From: Bacteroidota bacterium
GTDB lineage: Bacteria; Bacteroidota; Bacteroidia; JACCXN01
Assembly: GCA_013696965.1 (NCBI GenBank)
Contig: JACCXN010000079.1
Coordinates: 1 to 51,138 of the forward strand
Length of the DNA: 51,138 nucleotides
Reading direction: 5' to 3'
A model generated the notes under the pieces. That model worked only from the letters and a program-made list of their open reading frames with translations, was not told where the DNA came from and ran no database searches. A program made the translations under genes and the position numbers. Position 1 is the first letter of the stretch. Each line of letters begins with the position of its first letter. Of this stretch, positions 1 through 9,812 are shown one piece after another.

Positions 1-449
1 GAGTTATTTGGTTGATAATCTACAAGATACAAAATTAACCCAGGCCAACTTACTGAAAATCAATTAGTTATAAACATACTTATTCACATAAAATTATTCT
101 TAAATAAATTCAAAACAGTTTCTTAATATTAAAAATAATTACTCAAAGGTATTTTTTAGGATGAAATGAAAAACTAAAAGGTAATAAATCAGGTAAATTT
201 TTCTTAAAGATAGTTTTAAACTGTATTGTAAATGAGTTTGAATTATTAAATATGAATATTTTTTGCATTTTCAAATTCTATGATGGCTCAGGTAATTCAT
301 TGTAAAATTTGAATAATTTACACTAGTTATCTAAAAATATTAACAGTCGGAAAACAATGTGAATGTATTTTTGAAATTATTTTTAACTATGGTGCTTTAC
401 ATTTTTTGCTATTTTCGCAATTAATAAAAACATAAAAATCAATTATATT
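1..449. other. AT-rich leading region without a recognised gene
   Basis: This stretch is strongly AT-rich and all frames are interrupted by stops. I see no tRNA, no long hairpin and no repeat. It may contain the 3' side of an upstream transcription unit outside the window and, at its right end, the lpdA promoter. Confidence 0.5.
410..417 (+). promoter_or_regulatory. possible -7 element of lpdA
   Basis: TATTTTCG matches the Bacteroidota -7 consensus TAnnTTTG at seven of eight positions and lies 32 nt before the lpdA ATG. I could not find a clear -33 TTG at the usual distance, so this is tentative. Confidence 0.35.
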
Positions 450-1835
450 ATGAATTTTGACTTAATAGTAATAGGAACAGGCCCGGGTGGCTATGTTGCC
501 GCAATAAGAGCTTCGCAATTGGGACTAAAAACAGCTGTTGTAGAAAAAGCTGAATTAGGAGGAATTTGTTTAAATTGGGGATGTATACCTACGAAGGCTT
601 TATTAAAAAGTGCACAGGTGTTTGAATATATTAGCCATGCTTCTGATTATGGTATTAAAGTAAATGGTTTTGATGCTGATTTTGGTGCAATGATAAAAAG
701 AAGCCGTGATGTTGCTGAGGGAATGAGTAAGGGAATACAGTTTTTATTGAAAAAAAATAAAATTGAAGTTATTAAGGGTTTTGGAACCCTTAAAGGCAAG
801 GATGTTAGCGTTAAAGATGAAAGCGGAAAAGAAACGGTATATACTGCAAAAAGTATAATACTTGCAGTTGGTGCTCGTTCAAGGGAACTTCCAAACTTAA
901 AACAAGATGGAAAAAAAGTAATTGGTTACCGTGAGGCTTTGGTTTTGCCTTCACATCCAAAATCAATGGTAGTTGTTGGATCAGGGGCTATTGGTTCCGA
1001 ATTTGCTTATTTTTACCAGGCTTTGGGCACTAAGGTTACTCTTGTAGAATATCTGCCTAATATTGTTCCTTTTGAAGATGAGGATGTATCAAAACAACTT
1101 TTAAAGTCATTTAAGAAAATGGGCATGGAAGTTATGACTGAATCAAGTGTTGAATCGGTTGATACTTCTGGCAAAACCTGTAAAGTAAAAATTAAAACAA
1201 AAAAGGGAGATGAGACAGTGGAATGCGATATTGTGCTTTCTGCCGTTGGAATAACAACAAACATTGAAGGAATTGGTCTTGAAGAAACTGGAGTTGCCAC
1301 AGATAAAGGAAAAATAATAGTTGATGAATTTTATCAAACAAATATTCCCGGAATATATGCTATTGGTGATTGTGTAAAAGGACAAGCTCTTGCTCATGTG
1401 GCTAGCGCTGAGGGAATAATATGTGTTGAAAAAATAGCAGGACATTCCCCGGAAGCACTTGAATACAATAATATTCCAGGATGTACTTATTGCTCCCCTG
1501 AAGTTGCATCAGTTGGCTATACCGAAAAAGCGGCCAAGGAAGCTGGCTATGAGCTTAAAATAGGCAAGTTTCCATTTTCGGCATCTGGAAAAGCCTCTGC
1601 ATCAGGAAGCAAAGATGGTTTTATCAAACTTATTTTTGATGCTAAATATGGTGAATTGTTAGGAGCGCATATGATTGGTGCGAACGTTACTGAAATGATA
1701 TCAGAAATTGTGGTTGCAAGAAAACTTGAAATAACCGGAATGGAATTAATCAAAGCTGTACACCCACATCCTACTATGAGCGAGGCTATTATGGAAGCTG
1801 CTGCTGCTGCCTATGGAGAGGTAATTCATTTATAA
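450..1835 (+). CDS. lpdA: dihydrolipoyl dehydrogenase (E3)
   Basis: FAD-dependent pyridine nucleotide-disulfide oxidoreductase that reoxidises dihydrolipoamide of 2-oxoacid dehydrogenase or glycine cleavage complexes using NAD+. The 461 residues are the usual family length. The FAD-binding GTGPGG motif is at residues 9-14. The redox disulfide is C40 and C45 in GGICLNWGCIPTK. The NAD-binding GSGAIG is at 177-182 and the second FAD contact AIGDC at about 304-308. The C-terminal active-site HPHPTMSEA gives the H440/E445 pair. No E1 or E2 gene is adjacent, so the partner complex is not shown here. The gene stands alone and converges on dacB, sharing a hairpin terminator. Mercuric or glutathione reductases are excluded by the HPHPT motif and the lipoamide-type disulfide loop. 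Confidence 0.96.
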   Translation: MNFDLIVIGTGPGGYVAAIRASQLGLKTAVVEKAELGGICLNWGCIPTKALLKSAQVFEYISHASDYGIKVNGFDADFGAMIKRSRDVAEGMSKGIQFLLKKNKIEVIKGFGTLKGKDVSVKDESGKETVYTAKSIILAVGARSRELPNLKQDGKKVIGYREALVLPSHPKSMVVVGSGAIGSEFAYFYQALGTKVTLVEYLPNIVPFEDEDVSKQLLKSFKKMGMEVMTESSVESVDTSGKTCKVKIKTKKGDETVECDIVLSAVGITTNIEGIGLEETGVATDKGKIIVDEFYQTNIPGIYAIGDCVKGQALAHVASAEGIICVEKIAGHSPEALEYNNIPGCTYCSPEVASVGYTEKAAKEAGYELKIGKFPFSASGKASASGSKDGFIKLIFDAKYGELLGAHMIGANVTEMISEIVVARKLEITGMELIKAVHPHPTMSEAIMEAAAAAYGEVIHL

Positions 1836-1845
1836 TTTTAATACC

Positions 1846-1886
1846 CATCATAAAAAAAGGCGCTTAATGCGCCTTTTTTTATGATG
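1846..1886. terminator. bidirectional terminator between lpdA and dacB
   Basis: A perfect 18-bp inverted repeat (1846-1863 and 1869-1886) surrounds the 5-nt loop TTAAT. The GC-rich core GGCGC/GCGCC is flanked by seven A on one side and seven T on the other, so the hairpin can end transcription in both directions. It lies 11 nt after lpdA and 11 nt from the dacB stop, which fits a shared convergent terminator. Confidence 0.93.
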
Positions 1887-1896
1887 CTAAAGCATG

Positions 1897-3387
1897 CTAA
1901 TCACAATTGCTTTCTGACATTGCAACCATTATTTTTTCCATTTTTGATTTCATTTCTGCTGGAGAGCAGGTATAATTGTTGGCAATCATTGCAAAGGCAA
2001 TTAGGTTTCCGCTTTTGTTGTTAACGTATCCCGTATAGCTTCTTACCCGGTTAATATAACCGCTTTTTGCTCTTAAATTATTTCCGGCGGATGTTCCCTG
2101 GCAAATATTTGCAATTGAACCGCTTATTCCGGCTATTGCAAGGGAATTGTAAAAAAATTCGAATTCAGAAGAACCTGTCATGTATTTCATTACCTCTGCC
2201 AATTGCTTTGCAGTTATTCCATTTGCTCTTGATAATCCGCTTCCATCTGCAATAAACATACCTTGTGTATCTATTCCCTTTGATCGCCAAAATTCGGTGA
2301 GTGCTTTTGCGCCTGCCTGGGATTCTCCTGATTTTAATTTTAACAAGCCAATGTGATTTAACAAATGTTCCGCAAAAAGATTTACGCTCTTTAGATTCGT
2401 CCAGTTTATAATTTCAATTAAAAATGGCGAATAAAAATCAGCAATTTGTATTCTTTTTTGACGCTTGCTGTTTGTATTTATTCTGTTGATCGTAGAGGGT
2501 TCACCCGAAATTTTCATGCCGTTTTTCTTTAAAACCTCATTAAAGGCAAAAGCAGCCAACAGGGGAGGCTCTGGCATTGCTCCTTTTACAAAAAAGGAAG
2601 TTCTTCCCGAAGGAATTTCTCCTCTTATTATTCGATGAGGAGAATTTGGAGCTCCGAAAATTATTGAATTATCTGAGGAAACAGAGCTTGCCTTCACTTC
2701 ACTCTTTAGTTGCATATAAGGAATGAATGGTAAAATGTTTTTCACTTTCACTAAATCTCCAATATTTCCACTTGAAAATTCTATTTCATATACATTATCA
2801 AATACAGATAAGCCACTGGAACAAGCTCCATAATAATTTCCAATATCTCCCCAGGTCCATGTGGATGGAATTAATTCGCCTGAAAAAATTTCATCATCTC
2901 CTACAATTGAACCATTTATTCCAGAAATTCCTGATGCGAATACAGCATTAGTCCAACTGGTCAAAAATTCAAACCTGTTTTTGTTAAATAAAAAGGATGA
3001 CCCAATGGATGGATCTCCTCCCCCTTTAATGTATAAATTACCTTGTAATACACATTCAGAATCTATGTATCCATCATATTCCAATGTAGTTTTAAACCGG
3101 TGCTTACTCCCGAAAAGCTCAAGACTTGCAGCTGTTGTAACTGCTTTCATAGTGGAAGCAGGAATAAGACTTTGATTGGAGTTGTATTCAATTAATACTG
3201 TTCCTGTCTTAGTATCAATTGCATAAAAACCGAAAGAACCGTTTTTTAAATCCTTATCAGCACCCGTTTTGTTGACAAGTTGCTGTAATACCAGTTGTTT
3301 ATTTAAAAGGTTATCCTTGCTTTGTTGGGAAAGCAAAGGACTTATAACAAAAAGGAAAATAACACTTATTACAAAAATAATCCGCAC
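1897..3387 (-). CDS. dacB: D-alanyl-D-alanine carboxypeptidase/endopeptidase, PBP4 type (peptidase S13)
   Basis: Periplasmic peptidoglycan hydrolase that trims or cleaves D-Ala crosslinks. A signal peptide covers about residues 1-21 (cleavage near SPLLSQ). The three penicillin-binding motifs are visible: SxxK as S78-T-M-K81, SxN as S334-V-N336, and the third box as K441-S-G443 (KSG in place of KTG). DGSGLSRANG at 381-390 is also typical of S13 enzymes. The 496-residue length includes the large insertion between SxxK and SxN characteristic of PBP4. The start codon is GTG; it immediately precedes a well-formed signal sequence and I found no in-frame ATG alternative nearby. The gene is divergent from asnB, with 100 nt between them, and ends at the terminator shared with lpdA. 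Confidence 0.93.
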   Translation of the reverse strand: MRIIFVISVIFLFVISPLLSQQSKDNLLNKQLVLQQLVNKTGADKDLKNGSFGFYAIDTKTGTVLIEYNSNQSLIPASTMKAVTTAASLELFGSKHRFKTTLEYDGYIDSECVLQGNLYIKGGGDPSIGSSFLFNKNRFEFLTSWTNAVFASGISGINGSIVGDDEIFSGELIPSTWTWGDIGNYYGACSSGLSVFDNVYEIEFSSGNIGDLVKVKNILPFIPYMQLKSEVKASSVSSDNSIIFGAPNSPHRIIRGEIPSGRTSFFVKGAMPEPPLLAAFAFNEVLKKNGMKISGEPSTINRINTNSKRQKRIQIADFYSPFLIEIINWTNLKSVNLFAEHLLNHIGLLKLKSGESQAGAKALTEFWRSKGIDTQGMFIADGSGLSRANGITAKQLAEVMKYMTGSSEFEFFYNSLAIAGISGSIANICQGTSAGNNLRAKSGYINRVRSYTGYVNNKSGNLIAFAMIANNYTCSPAEMKSKMEKIMVAMSESNCD

Positions 3388-3487
3388 GCAGGTAGGCTTT
3401 TTAAATCTTCTAAATTTATAAAATAAAATTTGTTTTTCAACGGTTATAGAATTCTAAAATTGTAAATTCGCAGGTAATAGATATAAA

Positions 3488-5377
3488 ATGTGTGGCATTA
3501 CAGGAGTTTATGCATTTCAACCAGGAGCTGAAGATTTCTTATCAGGAATTGATTCCTCCGTTTTTACCCTATCCAAAAGGGGGCCGGATAGCCATTGTGT
3601 TTATAAACATAATAAAATTGCTTTAGGTCATACTCGTCTTTCAATAATTGATACTTCCGAAGCAGGAATTCAACCATTTACAGATATTTCCGGAAGGTAT
3701 ACAATTGTTTTTAACGGTGAATTTTTTAATTTTAAAGAACACAAAGCAAAATTAATTAAAGCCGGAGTAACATTCAAATCAGGCACGGATACTGAAGTAT
3801 TACTTTATTTATACATTTCGGAAGGTGTAAAATGCCTAAATAAAATAAATGGTTTTTTTGCCTTTGCAATTTATGACAAACTGGAGGATTCTTTATTTAT
3901 AGCAAGAGACCGATTGGGAGTTAAACCTCTTTATTATTCAGTTGATCAAAACAGGTTGATTTTCGCATCAGAAATGAAAGCGATGATGGCGTATGGAATA
4001 AAAAAGGAAATTGACCAGGTGTCCTTGTTTACTTATTTTCAATTAAATTATATTCCTGCTCCACATTCTATTTTTAAGAATATCAAAAAATTAGAGCCTG
4101 GAAATTACCTTATCATTAAAAATAATGAGGTTTCTTTTGCTACCTATTATTCAATTAAAAAAGAAGAAAAAAAACCAGAACTAAGTTATGAAAATGCAAA
4201 ATCAGAATTAATTGATTTACTTGAAGATGCAGTTCAGAAAAGACTAATTTCAGATGTACCATTAGGAGCATTTTTAAGCGGTGGGGTTGATTCTTCAATA
4301 ATTACAGCCTTAGCCAGTAAGCATACACCTCATCTTAATACATTTTCTATTGGATTTAAAGATGAACCTATGTTTGATGAAACATATTATGCAGAGCTTG
4401 TTGCCAATAAATACAAAACAAACCATACCGTTTTTTCATTAAGCAATGAGGACCTTTACACTCACTTATTTGATGCACTTGATTATTTGGATGAACCATT
4501 TGCAGATTCATCAGCATTAAATGTTTTCATCCTAAGTTATCTAACAAAAAAACATTTAACAGTGGCTCTTTCAGGAGATGGGGCTGATGAACTTTTTGCA
4601 GGATACCATAAGCATTATGCAGAATATAAAGCAATGCAAGGTGGACTTTCAGCTTCCTTGGTAAAATCTGCTGCTCCTCTTTGGGAATTACTTCCAAAAT
4701 CCCGCAACAATATTTTTTCCAATAAAATAAGACAGTTGGAAAAGTTCAGCAAAGGACTTAACTTGACAAGAAAAAACAGGTATTGGAAATGGGCTGGTTT
4801 AATGGATGAGAAAGCGGCCTTGTTTCTTCTGAACATTAAAGACGAGCAACTAAAGGAATTTTTTGAAAGAAAAAATAAAATTTTAGAACATATAAACCAG
4901 GATGGCGATTTCAATGAAATACTCCTCACGGATTCCACTTTGGTTTTGCCAAATGATATGCTTGTAAAGGTAGATATGATGTCAATGGCAAATAGTTTAG
5001 AGGTTAGATCACCCTTTTTGGATTACCGCGTTGTGGATTTTGCTTTTTCTTTACCTGCTTCATTTAAAATTAACGATAAACTAAAAAAACGAATACTTCA
5101 GGATGCCTTCCGACCTTTTTTACCCCAGGAATTATATGCAAGGCCAAAAAAGGGATTTGAAGTTCCCCTTCTCAAATGGATGAAAACTGGTTTAAAAAGT
5201 TTAATTGAAAAGGAGTTGCTCGAAGAAAATTTTATCCGTCAGCAAAACATTTTTAACTTTGAGTCTGTTAAAGGATTATTAAAAAAACTTAATTCACCCA
5301 ATCCAGGGGATTCTGTTGCCAATATTTGGGCTTTATTGGTGTTCCAATATTGGTGGAAAAAATACATGAACGATTAA
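3488..5377 (+). CDS. asnB: asparagine synthase (glutamine-hydrolysing)
   Basis: Makes asparagine, or amidates a related acid, from aspartate, glutamine and ATP. The mature N-terminus begins with the class II glutaminase nucleophile Cys2 (MCGITG). NGEFFN near residue 76 belongs to the glutaminase pocket, and the ATP-pyrophosphatase loop SGGVDSS is at 264-270. The 629 residues match the family. SGDGADELFAGY, later in the synthetase domain, is also typical. It is the first gene of a plus-strand set; the next gene starts 16 nt after its stop. Bacteroidota genomes carry several AsnB paralogues, some used for amidating surface polysaccharides, so asparagine biosynthesis is the default assignment rather than proven. 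The nearest -7-like sequence is TAAATTCG at 3463-3470. Confidence 0.92.
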   Translation: MCGITGVYAFQPGAEDFLSGIDSSVFTLSKRGPDSHCVYKHNKIALGHTRLSIIDTSEAGIQPFTDISGRYTIVFNGEFFNFKEHKAKLIKAGVTFKSGTDTEVLLYLYISEGVKCLNKINGFFAFAIYDKLEDSLFIARDRLGVKPLYYSVDQNRLIFASEMKAMMAYGIKKEIDQVSLFTYFQLNYIPAPHSIFKNIKKLEPGNYLIIKNNEVSFATYYSIKKEEKKPELSYENAKSELIDLLEDAVQKRLISDVPLGAFLSGGVDSSIITALASKHTPHLNTFSIGFKDEPMFDETYYAELVANKYKTNHTVFSLSNEDLYTHLFDALDYLDEPFADSSALNVFILSYLTKKHLTVALSGDGADELFAGYHKHYAEYKAMQGGLSASLVKSAAPLWELLPKSRNNIFSNKIRQLEKFSKGLNLTRKNRYWKWAGLMDEKAALFLLNIKDEQLKEFFERKNKILEHINQDGDFNEILLTDSTLVLPNDMLVKVDMMSMANSLEVRSPFLDYRVVDFAFSLPASFKINDKLKKRILQDAFRPFLPQELYARPKKGFEVPLLKWMKTGLKSLIEKELLEENFIRQQNIFNFESVKGLLKKLNSPNPGDSVANIWALLVFQYWWKKYMND

Positions 5378-5393
5378 TTTTTTAGATTTAGCA

Positions 5394-6332
5394 ATGTTTT
5401 ACGAATTTAACGGATATATACCAGTAGTTGATGAATCAGCTTTTGTTCATCCCCAGGCCTCAGTAACAGGGAATGTAATTATTGGTAAAAATGTATATAT
5501 TGGTCCTGGTGCTGCCATTCGGGGTGATTGGGGACAAATTGTAATTGAAGACGGTTGTAATGTACAGGAAAATTGCACAATACATATGTTTCCCGGTGTT
5601 ACAGTTACCCTGCATAAGTCCGCTCACATAGGACATGGTGCTATAATACATGGAGCAAGCATTGGAGAAAATTCATTAATAGGAATGAATGCAGTAATTA
5701 TGGATAATGCACAAGTAGGGAATAATTGTATTGTTGGTGCATTGTGTTTTGTACCAGCTGATATGAAAATACCCGAAAGAAAAGTGGTGGTAGGAAATCC
5801 CGCTAAAATAATAAAAGAGGTAAGTGATGAAATGATCCAATGGAAAACCAAAGGGACAGAATTGTATCAGCAACTTCCGAATGATTGTTATAGCAGTCTT
5901 AAACCTTGCGAACCTTTAAGAACAATGCCATCAGACAGACCAAAACAACAAAATGTATATAAAACCTGGAATAAATCAAAAAACAAATTAAAAATTCTTC
6001 ATATTGCCGAGGAGGAAAATTGGGAAAAATCAACTGAATCAGGGTTTTATTATAATGATTCCTTATCTACAGAGGGTTTCATTCATTGCTCACTTGCTGA
6101 AGACTTTGAAGAAACAGCAAACCTTCATTATAAAAACAAAAACAACCTTCTCGTTCTTTGCATTAATGGTGAAAAGGTTAAACCAGAAATAAAAATGGAA
6201 ATGGCCTTAAAAAGAGGTAAGTTATTTCCACACATTTATGGTCCAATAAATGTGGATGCTGTAGAAAGTGTTCTGGCATTAAAAATGGATGAAAACGGAT
6301 TATTTATACTACCTAAAAATTTAATGTTATGA
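5394..6332 (+). CDS. gamma-carbonic-anhydrase-like (PaaY family) hexapeptide protein fused to DUF952
   Basis: Two domains are joined in one 312-residue frame. Residues about 1-185 form a left-handed beta-helix of the PaaY/CaiE branch of gamma carbonic anhydrases. It has the zinc histidines H64, H81 and H86 (spacing H-x16-H-x4-H) and PaaY-like blocks such as IGMNAVIMD and the C-terminal LKPCEPLR. In the family PaaY is a thioesterase or carbonic anhydrase. From residue 199 (nt 5988) to the end, the sequence resembles DUF952, with LHIAEEENW, EGFIHCS and KLFPHIYGPIN; that family has no settled function. No paa catabolic genes are nearby, so a phenylacetate role is not supported. The gene lies 16 nt after asnB, and its TGA overlaps the ATG of the esterase gene. 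The domain calls are recalled family knowledge; the exact reaction is unknown. Confidence 0.85.
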   Translation: MFYEFNGYIPVVDESAFVHPQASVTGNVIIGKNVYIGPGAAIRGDWGQIVIEDGCNVQENCTIHMFPGVTVTLHKSAHIGHGAIIHGASIGENSLIGMNAVIMDNAQVGNNCIVGALCFVPADMKIPERKVVVGNPAKIIKEVSDEMIQWKTKGTELYQQLPNDCYSSLKPCEPLRTMPSDRPKQQNVYKTWNKSKNKLKILHIAEEENWEKSTESGFYYNDSLSTEGFIHCSLAEDFEETANLHYKNKNNLLVLCINGEKVKPEIKMEMALKRGKLFPHIYGPINVDAVESVLALKMDENGLFILPKNLML

Positions 6333-7471
6333 GAATATCAATCCTACTAACCCTTTTGCTTTCATCCTTAACTATACAAGGACAAACATTTATAAAAAGC
6401 TTTACTTTTGATGGTGTTGTAAGAAGCTATAGAATTTTTATTCCTTCCAATTATGATCCCTTAAATGAATATCCTCTTGTTTTCAACCTGCACGGGAATG
6501 GTTCAAGTGCAAGCCAGCAGGAGCCCTATTCACAAATGAATTTGATTGCTGATACAGCAAATTTCATAGTTGTATATCCTGACGGAATAAGCAATACCTG
6601 GAACAGTGGATTTAATGTTCCTTATAACTCTGGTACGAATGATGTAGGTTTTATTTCAGCACTTATCGATACGGTTTCTGCAAATTACACTATCAATTCT
6701 CAAAGAGTTTATTCCTGTGGAATGTCTATGGGTGGTTTTATGAGTTACCGTTTGGCTTGCGAATTAAATGGAAGAATAGCAGCAATAGCCTCAGTTACAG
6801 GTTTAATGTCGGTACAGCTTCCTCAAAATTGCCAGCAACAAAAAGAGGTTCCTGTGCTTCAAATACATGGCACTGACGATGCAACCGTATTATACAATGG
6901 AACATCCTGGCACACATCTGTTAATGCCACGGTAGATTTTTGGATTCAAAAAAACAATTGTCCAACAACAGCTATAGTTACCAACATGCCAGATATAGTG
7001 AATGAAGGTTCAACTGTTGTAAAATATTATTATGGTCCCTGTACTAACAACAGTGAGGTTGTATTATTTAAAGTTGAAGGCGGTGGTCATACATGGCCAG
7101 GTGACATTGCTGTTCCCTCACTTGGTAATACTAATCAGGATATTAAAGCAAGCATTGAAATCTGGAAATTCTTTAGCAGACATGAATTAGCTTTACCAAC
7201 TTCGGTTATCCATACTAAATTAAGCAAGGGTAATAGTATAATTATTGCTCCAAACCCCGTAAATGATAAACTAAACTTAAGTTTTTCAGAAACTGAACAG
7301 GAGAAAATAATTTCTGTTTTTAATTCTAAAGCTGTGCTTGTTCACACTCAAACTGTTGCTCCATCAATTAGTTCCACGGCTATTGATCTTACAACATTCC
7401 CAACAGGTTTATATCTTGTTGTTATTAATAATGGTGAATCAAAGGAGGTTGTTAAAGTGGTAAAGAAGTAA
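6329..7471 (+). CDS. secreted polyhydroxybutyrate-depolymerase/feruloyl-esterase-like hydrolase with T9SS sorting domain
   Basis: An alpha/beta-hydrolase of the LpqC/PHB depolymerase esterase type. The signal peptide is residues 1-18 (ends IQGQ). The oxyanion-side motif is NLHGNG at 53-58. The nucleophile is S133 in CGMSMGG, the acid is D183 or D184 in HGTDD, and the catalytic histidine is H254 in GGGHTWPG. HTWPG is common in acetyl- and feruloyl-esterase members. A type A T9SS sorting domain occupies about 304-380 (begins IIIAPNP, ends EVVKVVKK), so the enzyme should be secreted or attached to the surface. Its ATG overlaps the previous TGA by 4 nt, implying translational coupling. The natural ester substrate cannot be read from sequence. 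Convergent with the OmpA-family gene; the 146 nt between them hold no clear terminator. Confidence 0.9.
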   Translation: MRISILLTLLLSSLTIQGQTFIKSFTFDGVVRSYRIFIPSNYDPLNEYPLVFNLHGNGSSASQQEPYSQMNLIADTANFIVVYPDGISNTWNSGFNVPYNSGTNDVGFISALIDTVSANYTINSQRVYSCGMSMGGFMSYRLACELNGRIAAIASVTGLMSVQLPQNCQQQKEVPVLQIHGTDDATVLYNGTSWHTSVNATVDFWIQKNNCPTTAIVTNMPDIVNEGSTVVKYYYGPCTNNSEVVLFKVEGGGHTWPGDIAVPSLGNTNQDIKASIEIWKFFSRHELALPTSVIHTKLSKGNSIIIAPNPVNDKLNLSFSETEQEKIISVFNSKAVLVHTQTVAPSISSTAIDLTTFPTGLYLVVINNGESKEVVKVVKK

Positions 7472-7617
7472 TTTCAAAAATATTTTTGTTATTAATAACC
7501 CAAAGGAAAGTGTTTTTTATCTTACTTTTAATAGAAAACAATACATAGTTATTTCGAATAATTTAATACCAATTGAAAATAAAAAAGAAGATATATTTTA
7601 AAAAAGTAAAATAGCTT

Positions 7618-9732
7618 TTAGTTCCCAACAACAATAAATTCAGCCCTTCTGTTTAATTGATGTTCTTCAGGAGTGCATTCAACTCCATCGGCACATTTAT
7701 TAACCAAATTAGCTTCCCCCTTGCCTTCAATTGCTTGAATTCGTTTGGCGCTTATACCCTTCAAAATTAAATATTGAGCTGCTTCATTGGCCCTTTTTTT
7801 GGATAAACGAATATTGTAATCAAGCGATCCTTTAGAATCTGCATATGCAATTATTTTGATTTTCACATCAGGATTGGCTTTGAGAATGGCAATGTTTTTA
7901 TCTAATGCATTTTTGGAGTCTACCTTTACCTGGCCTTTATCGAAATCGTAATAAACATTTTCGAAAACAAATTCACCAACAATCGCCCCTACTTTATTAT
8001 CATCATTGGAGGCCTCTTTTGAATTATTCTTTGGATTATTGACTGCCAATAATGGTTCCTTCACTTTTTCCACTACATGTATAAACTTGCTTATACAATA
8101 ATTATCAGTGGTTAGTTTTATTTTATGAAATGCCTGAAGTTCCATTTTTATCTCGTAAACTCCTGTATTTTCAAAGGTATGAGTTGTTTTTACTTCCTTT
8201 GCAGTGCTCCCGTCTGCGAATAACCAAAAAACATCGTTCCCTATTTCTGAATCCTTTACCCTGCTTTGGGAAGCATCAAAAAACACTTGGTCTCCCTTAA
8301 GTATGGTATCAGGCATAGTGAAATTTATAAATTTAACCGAATTCGGAGAATCATTTTGGACTTGTGTAATAACATTACAATCCTTGAATTCAGGTTCAGT
8401 TAAATAAGTAATACGGTAAATATCCATATCACCAAGGCCATCAGGTCTTGAGGATGAAAAATAAGCCTGATTGCCTACTTTAACCGGATTGTAAAAAATA
8501 TCATCAGCCATTGAATTAACAGGTCTTCCAAGATTAACCGGTTTGGTCCAGCTTCCATTTATATTGTGGGTATAAAAGATATCGTATCCTCCAATTGTAT
8601 TATGTCCCTTTGAAGAAAAATACAAAGTTTTACCATCTTCAGAAATAAATGGACTATCCTCATTGTATTTAGTATTTATTTCAGCTCCAATATTCTTTGC
8701 GATTCCCCAGGTTCCATCTTCCTGGAGAGTGGATGAATATAAATCAAGTCCACCCAGCCCACCTTTTCGTTCACTTGAAAAAAACATTGTTTTTCCATCT
8801 GAACTAATGCAGGCATGAGGTTGGTAACCCTTATTGGAATTGATATTTTCATTCAATTTTTCGGGTCCTTGCCAAATGCCCTCTTTTGTAAGATGAGATA
8901 CCCAAAGACTATTGTCGCGAAAAGTAAACAGTTTTTGCTCGTCAGAAGAAAAGCCAACAACAGCATCATGCTTTGGAGAATTAGGAATTAATCCCACATA
9001 TTTATCTGAAACAAGGAACTTTTGAGCAGGAGAAAAACCATTTTCCTCTTTTCGTGATAAATACATATCCTCAAAAAACTTGTCATCCCTGTAATCAATC
9101 TTTCCACCCAAATTGCTGCTCCTTCTGGAGGTAAACATCAATATGTGTTCTTCATTATTTATAACTGGTGCATAATCCGGGAATTTTGAATTAATATTGC
9201 TTCCCATATTTTCAACTTTCACCTTTTTATCCACAGCTACAGCAAATGCTTTTCCTCCAAAACACTGTGCAATGCGGAAGTTTAGTTCAGAAAACAATTC
9301 CTTTCCGGGTTTATTGTTTTTTACAAACTGCTTCATAATAGTATAATTTTCAATAGCTTTTTCAAGCTCGCCCTTATGCTGGTACAAATCACCCAAATAA
9401 TAAAAAAGCTCCCCAATTGTGTCTTTAGGAGAATTTTTTACTGCTTTTTCAAAATAAGGAAGAGCTTCTTCCTTTCTGTGGAATGTATAATAGTAATTTA
9501 AACCAAGTTCATAATTATAATTGAAATTATCAGGATTTCTTTCAACCAGCTTAATTAATTTTGCTCTCGAAAGTTCAGGTTCACCTGCATTTGCATGCTT
9601 TTTTGATTGACGGAAAAGTTTATTATTTGAATGCTCCTTTTGATTTAGTGTATCCTGAGCATTTAGTATTTCCGGAGTGCAAAGCAAGATTAAAGCACTT
9701 AATGTGGCAATTATATATCGATCAAATAACAT
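7618..9732 (-). CDS. TPR / PD40 beta-propeller / PKD-like / OmpA-family outer-membrane protein
   Basis: An envelope protein of 704 residues. It has a signal sequence (ends EILNAQ), then TPR-like helices to about residue 150. About six PD40/WD40-like blades follow (SSERKGGLGGLDLYSS, SSKGHNTIGGYDIFYT and SSSRPDGLGDMDIYRI are three). A PKD-like segment comes around 475-555 and a C-terminal OmpA domain binds peptidoglycan (YYDFDKGQVKVDS, then ADSKGSLDYNIRLSKKRA). In the family such proteins tether outer-membrane complexes to the cell wall, including T9SS and gliding components. The open frame extends to 9786, but that first codon is TTG; the ATG at 9732 gives a compact signal peptide and is preferred. 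It follows the M3 peptidase gene by 80 nt on the same strand. The partner complex is unknown. Confidence 0.86.
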   Translation of the reverse strand: MLFDRYIIATLSALILLCTPEILNAQDTLNQKEHSNNKLFRQSKKHANAGEPELSRAKLIKLVERNPDNFNYNYELGLNYYYTFHRKEEALPYFEKAVKNSPKDTIGELFYYLGDLYQHKGELEKAIENYTIMKQFVKNNKPGKELFSELNFRIAQCFGGKAFAVAVDKKVKVENMGSNINSKFPDYAPVINNEEHILMFTSRRSSNLGGKIDYRDDKFFEDMYLSRKEENGFSPAQKFLVSDKYVGLIPNSPKHDAVVGFSSDEQKLFTFRDNSLWVSHLTKEGIWQGPEKLNENINSNKGYQPHACISSDGKTMFFSSERKGGLGGLDLYSSTLQEDGTWGIAKNIGAEINTKYNEDSPFISEDGKTLYFSSKGHNTIGGYDIFYTHNINGSWTKPVNLGRPVNSMADDIFYNPVKVGNQAYFSSSRPDGLGDMDIYRITYLTEPEFKDCNVITQVQNDSPNSVKFINFTMPDTILKGDQVFFDASQSRVKDSEIGNDVFWLFADGSTAKEVKTTHTFENTGVYEIKMELQAFHKIKLTTDNYCISKFIHVVEKVKEPLLAVNNPKNNSKEASNDDNKVGAIVGEFVFENVYYDFDKGQVKVDSKNALDKNIAILKANPDVKIKIIAYADSKGSLDYNIRLSKKRANEAAQYLILKGISAKRIQAIEGKGEANLVNKCADGVECTPEEHQLNRRAEFIVVGN

Positions 9733-9812
9733 TCTATTTACTATTTTAAGTTTTTGCAAAATACCATTATCATTGGACTTTAGCAATAAAAAGGATAAAA
9801 AAAAGGATAAAA

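Noticed and set aside
1-449. A partial gene or structured RNA at the left edge
   Set aside because: All frames are broken by stops, composition is uniformly AT-rich, and I found no conserved RNA signature.
5394-6332. Phenylacetate degradation locus because of PaaY resemblance
   Set aside because: No other paa gene is present, and PaaY-like folds are widespread outside that pathway.
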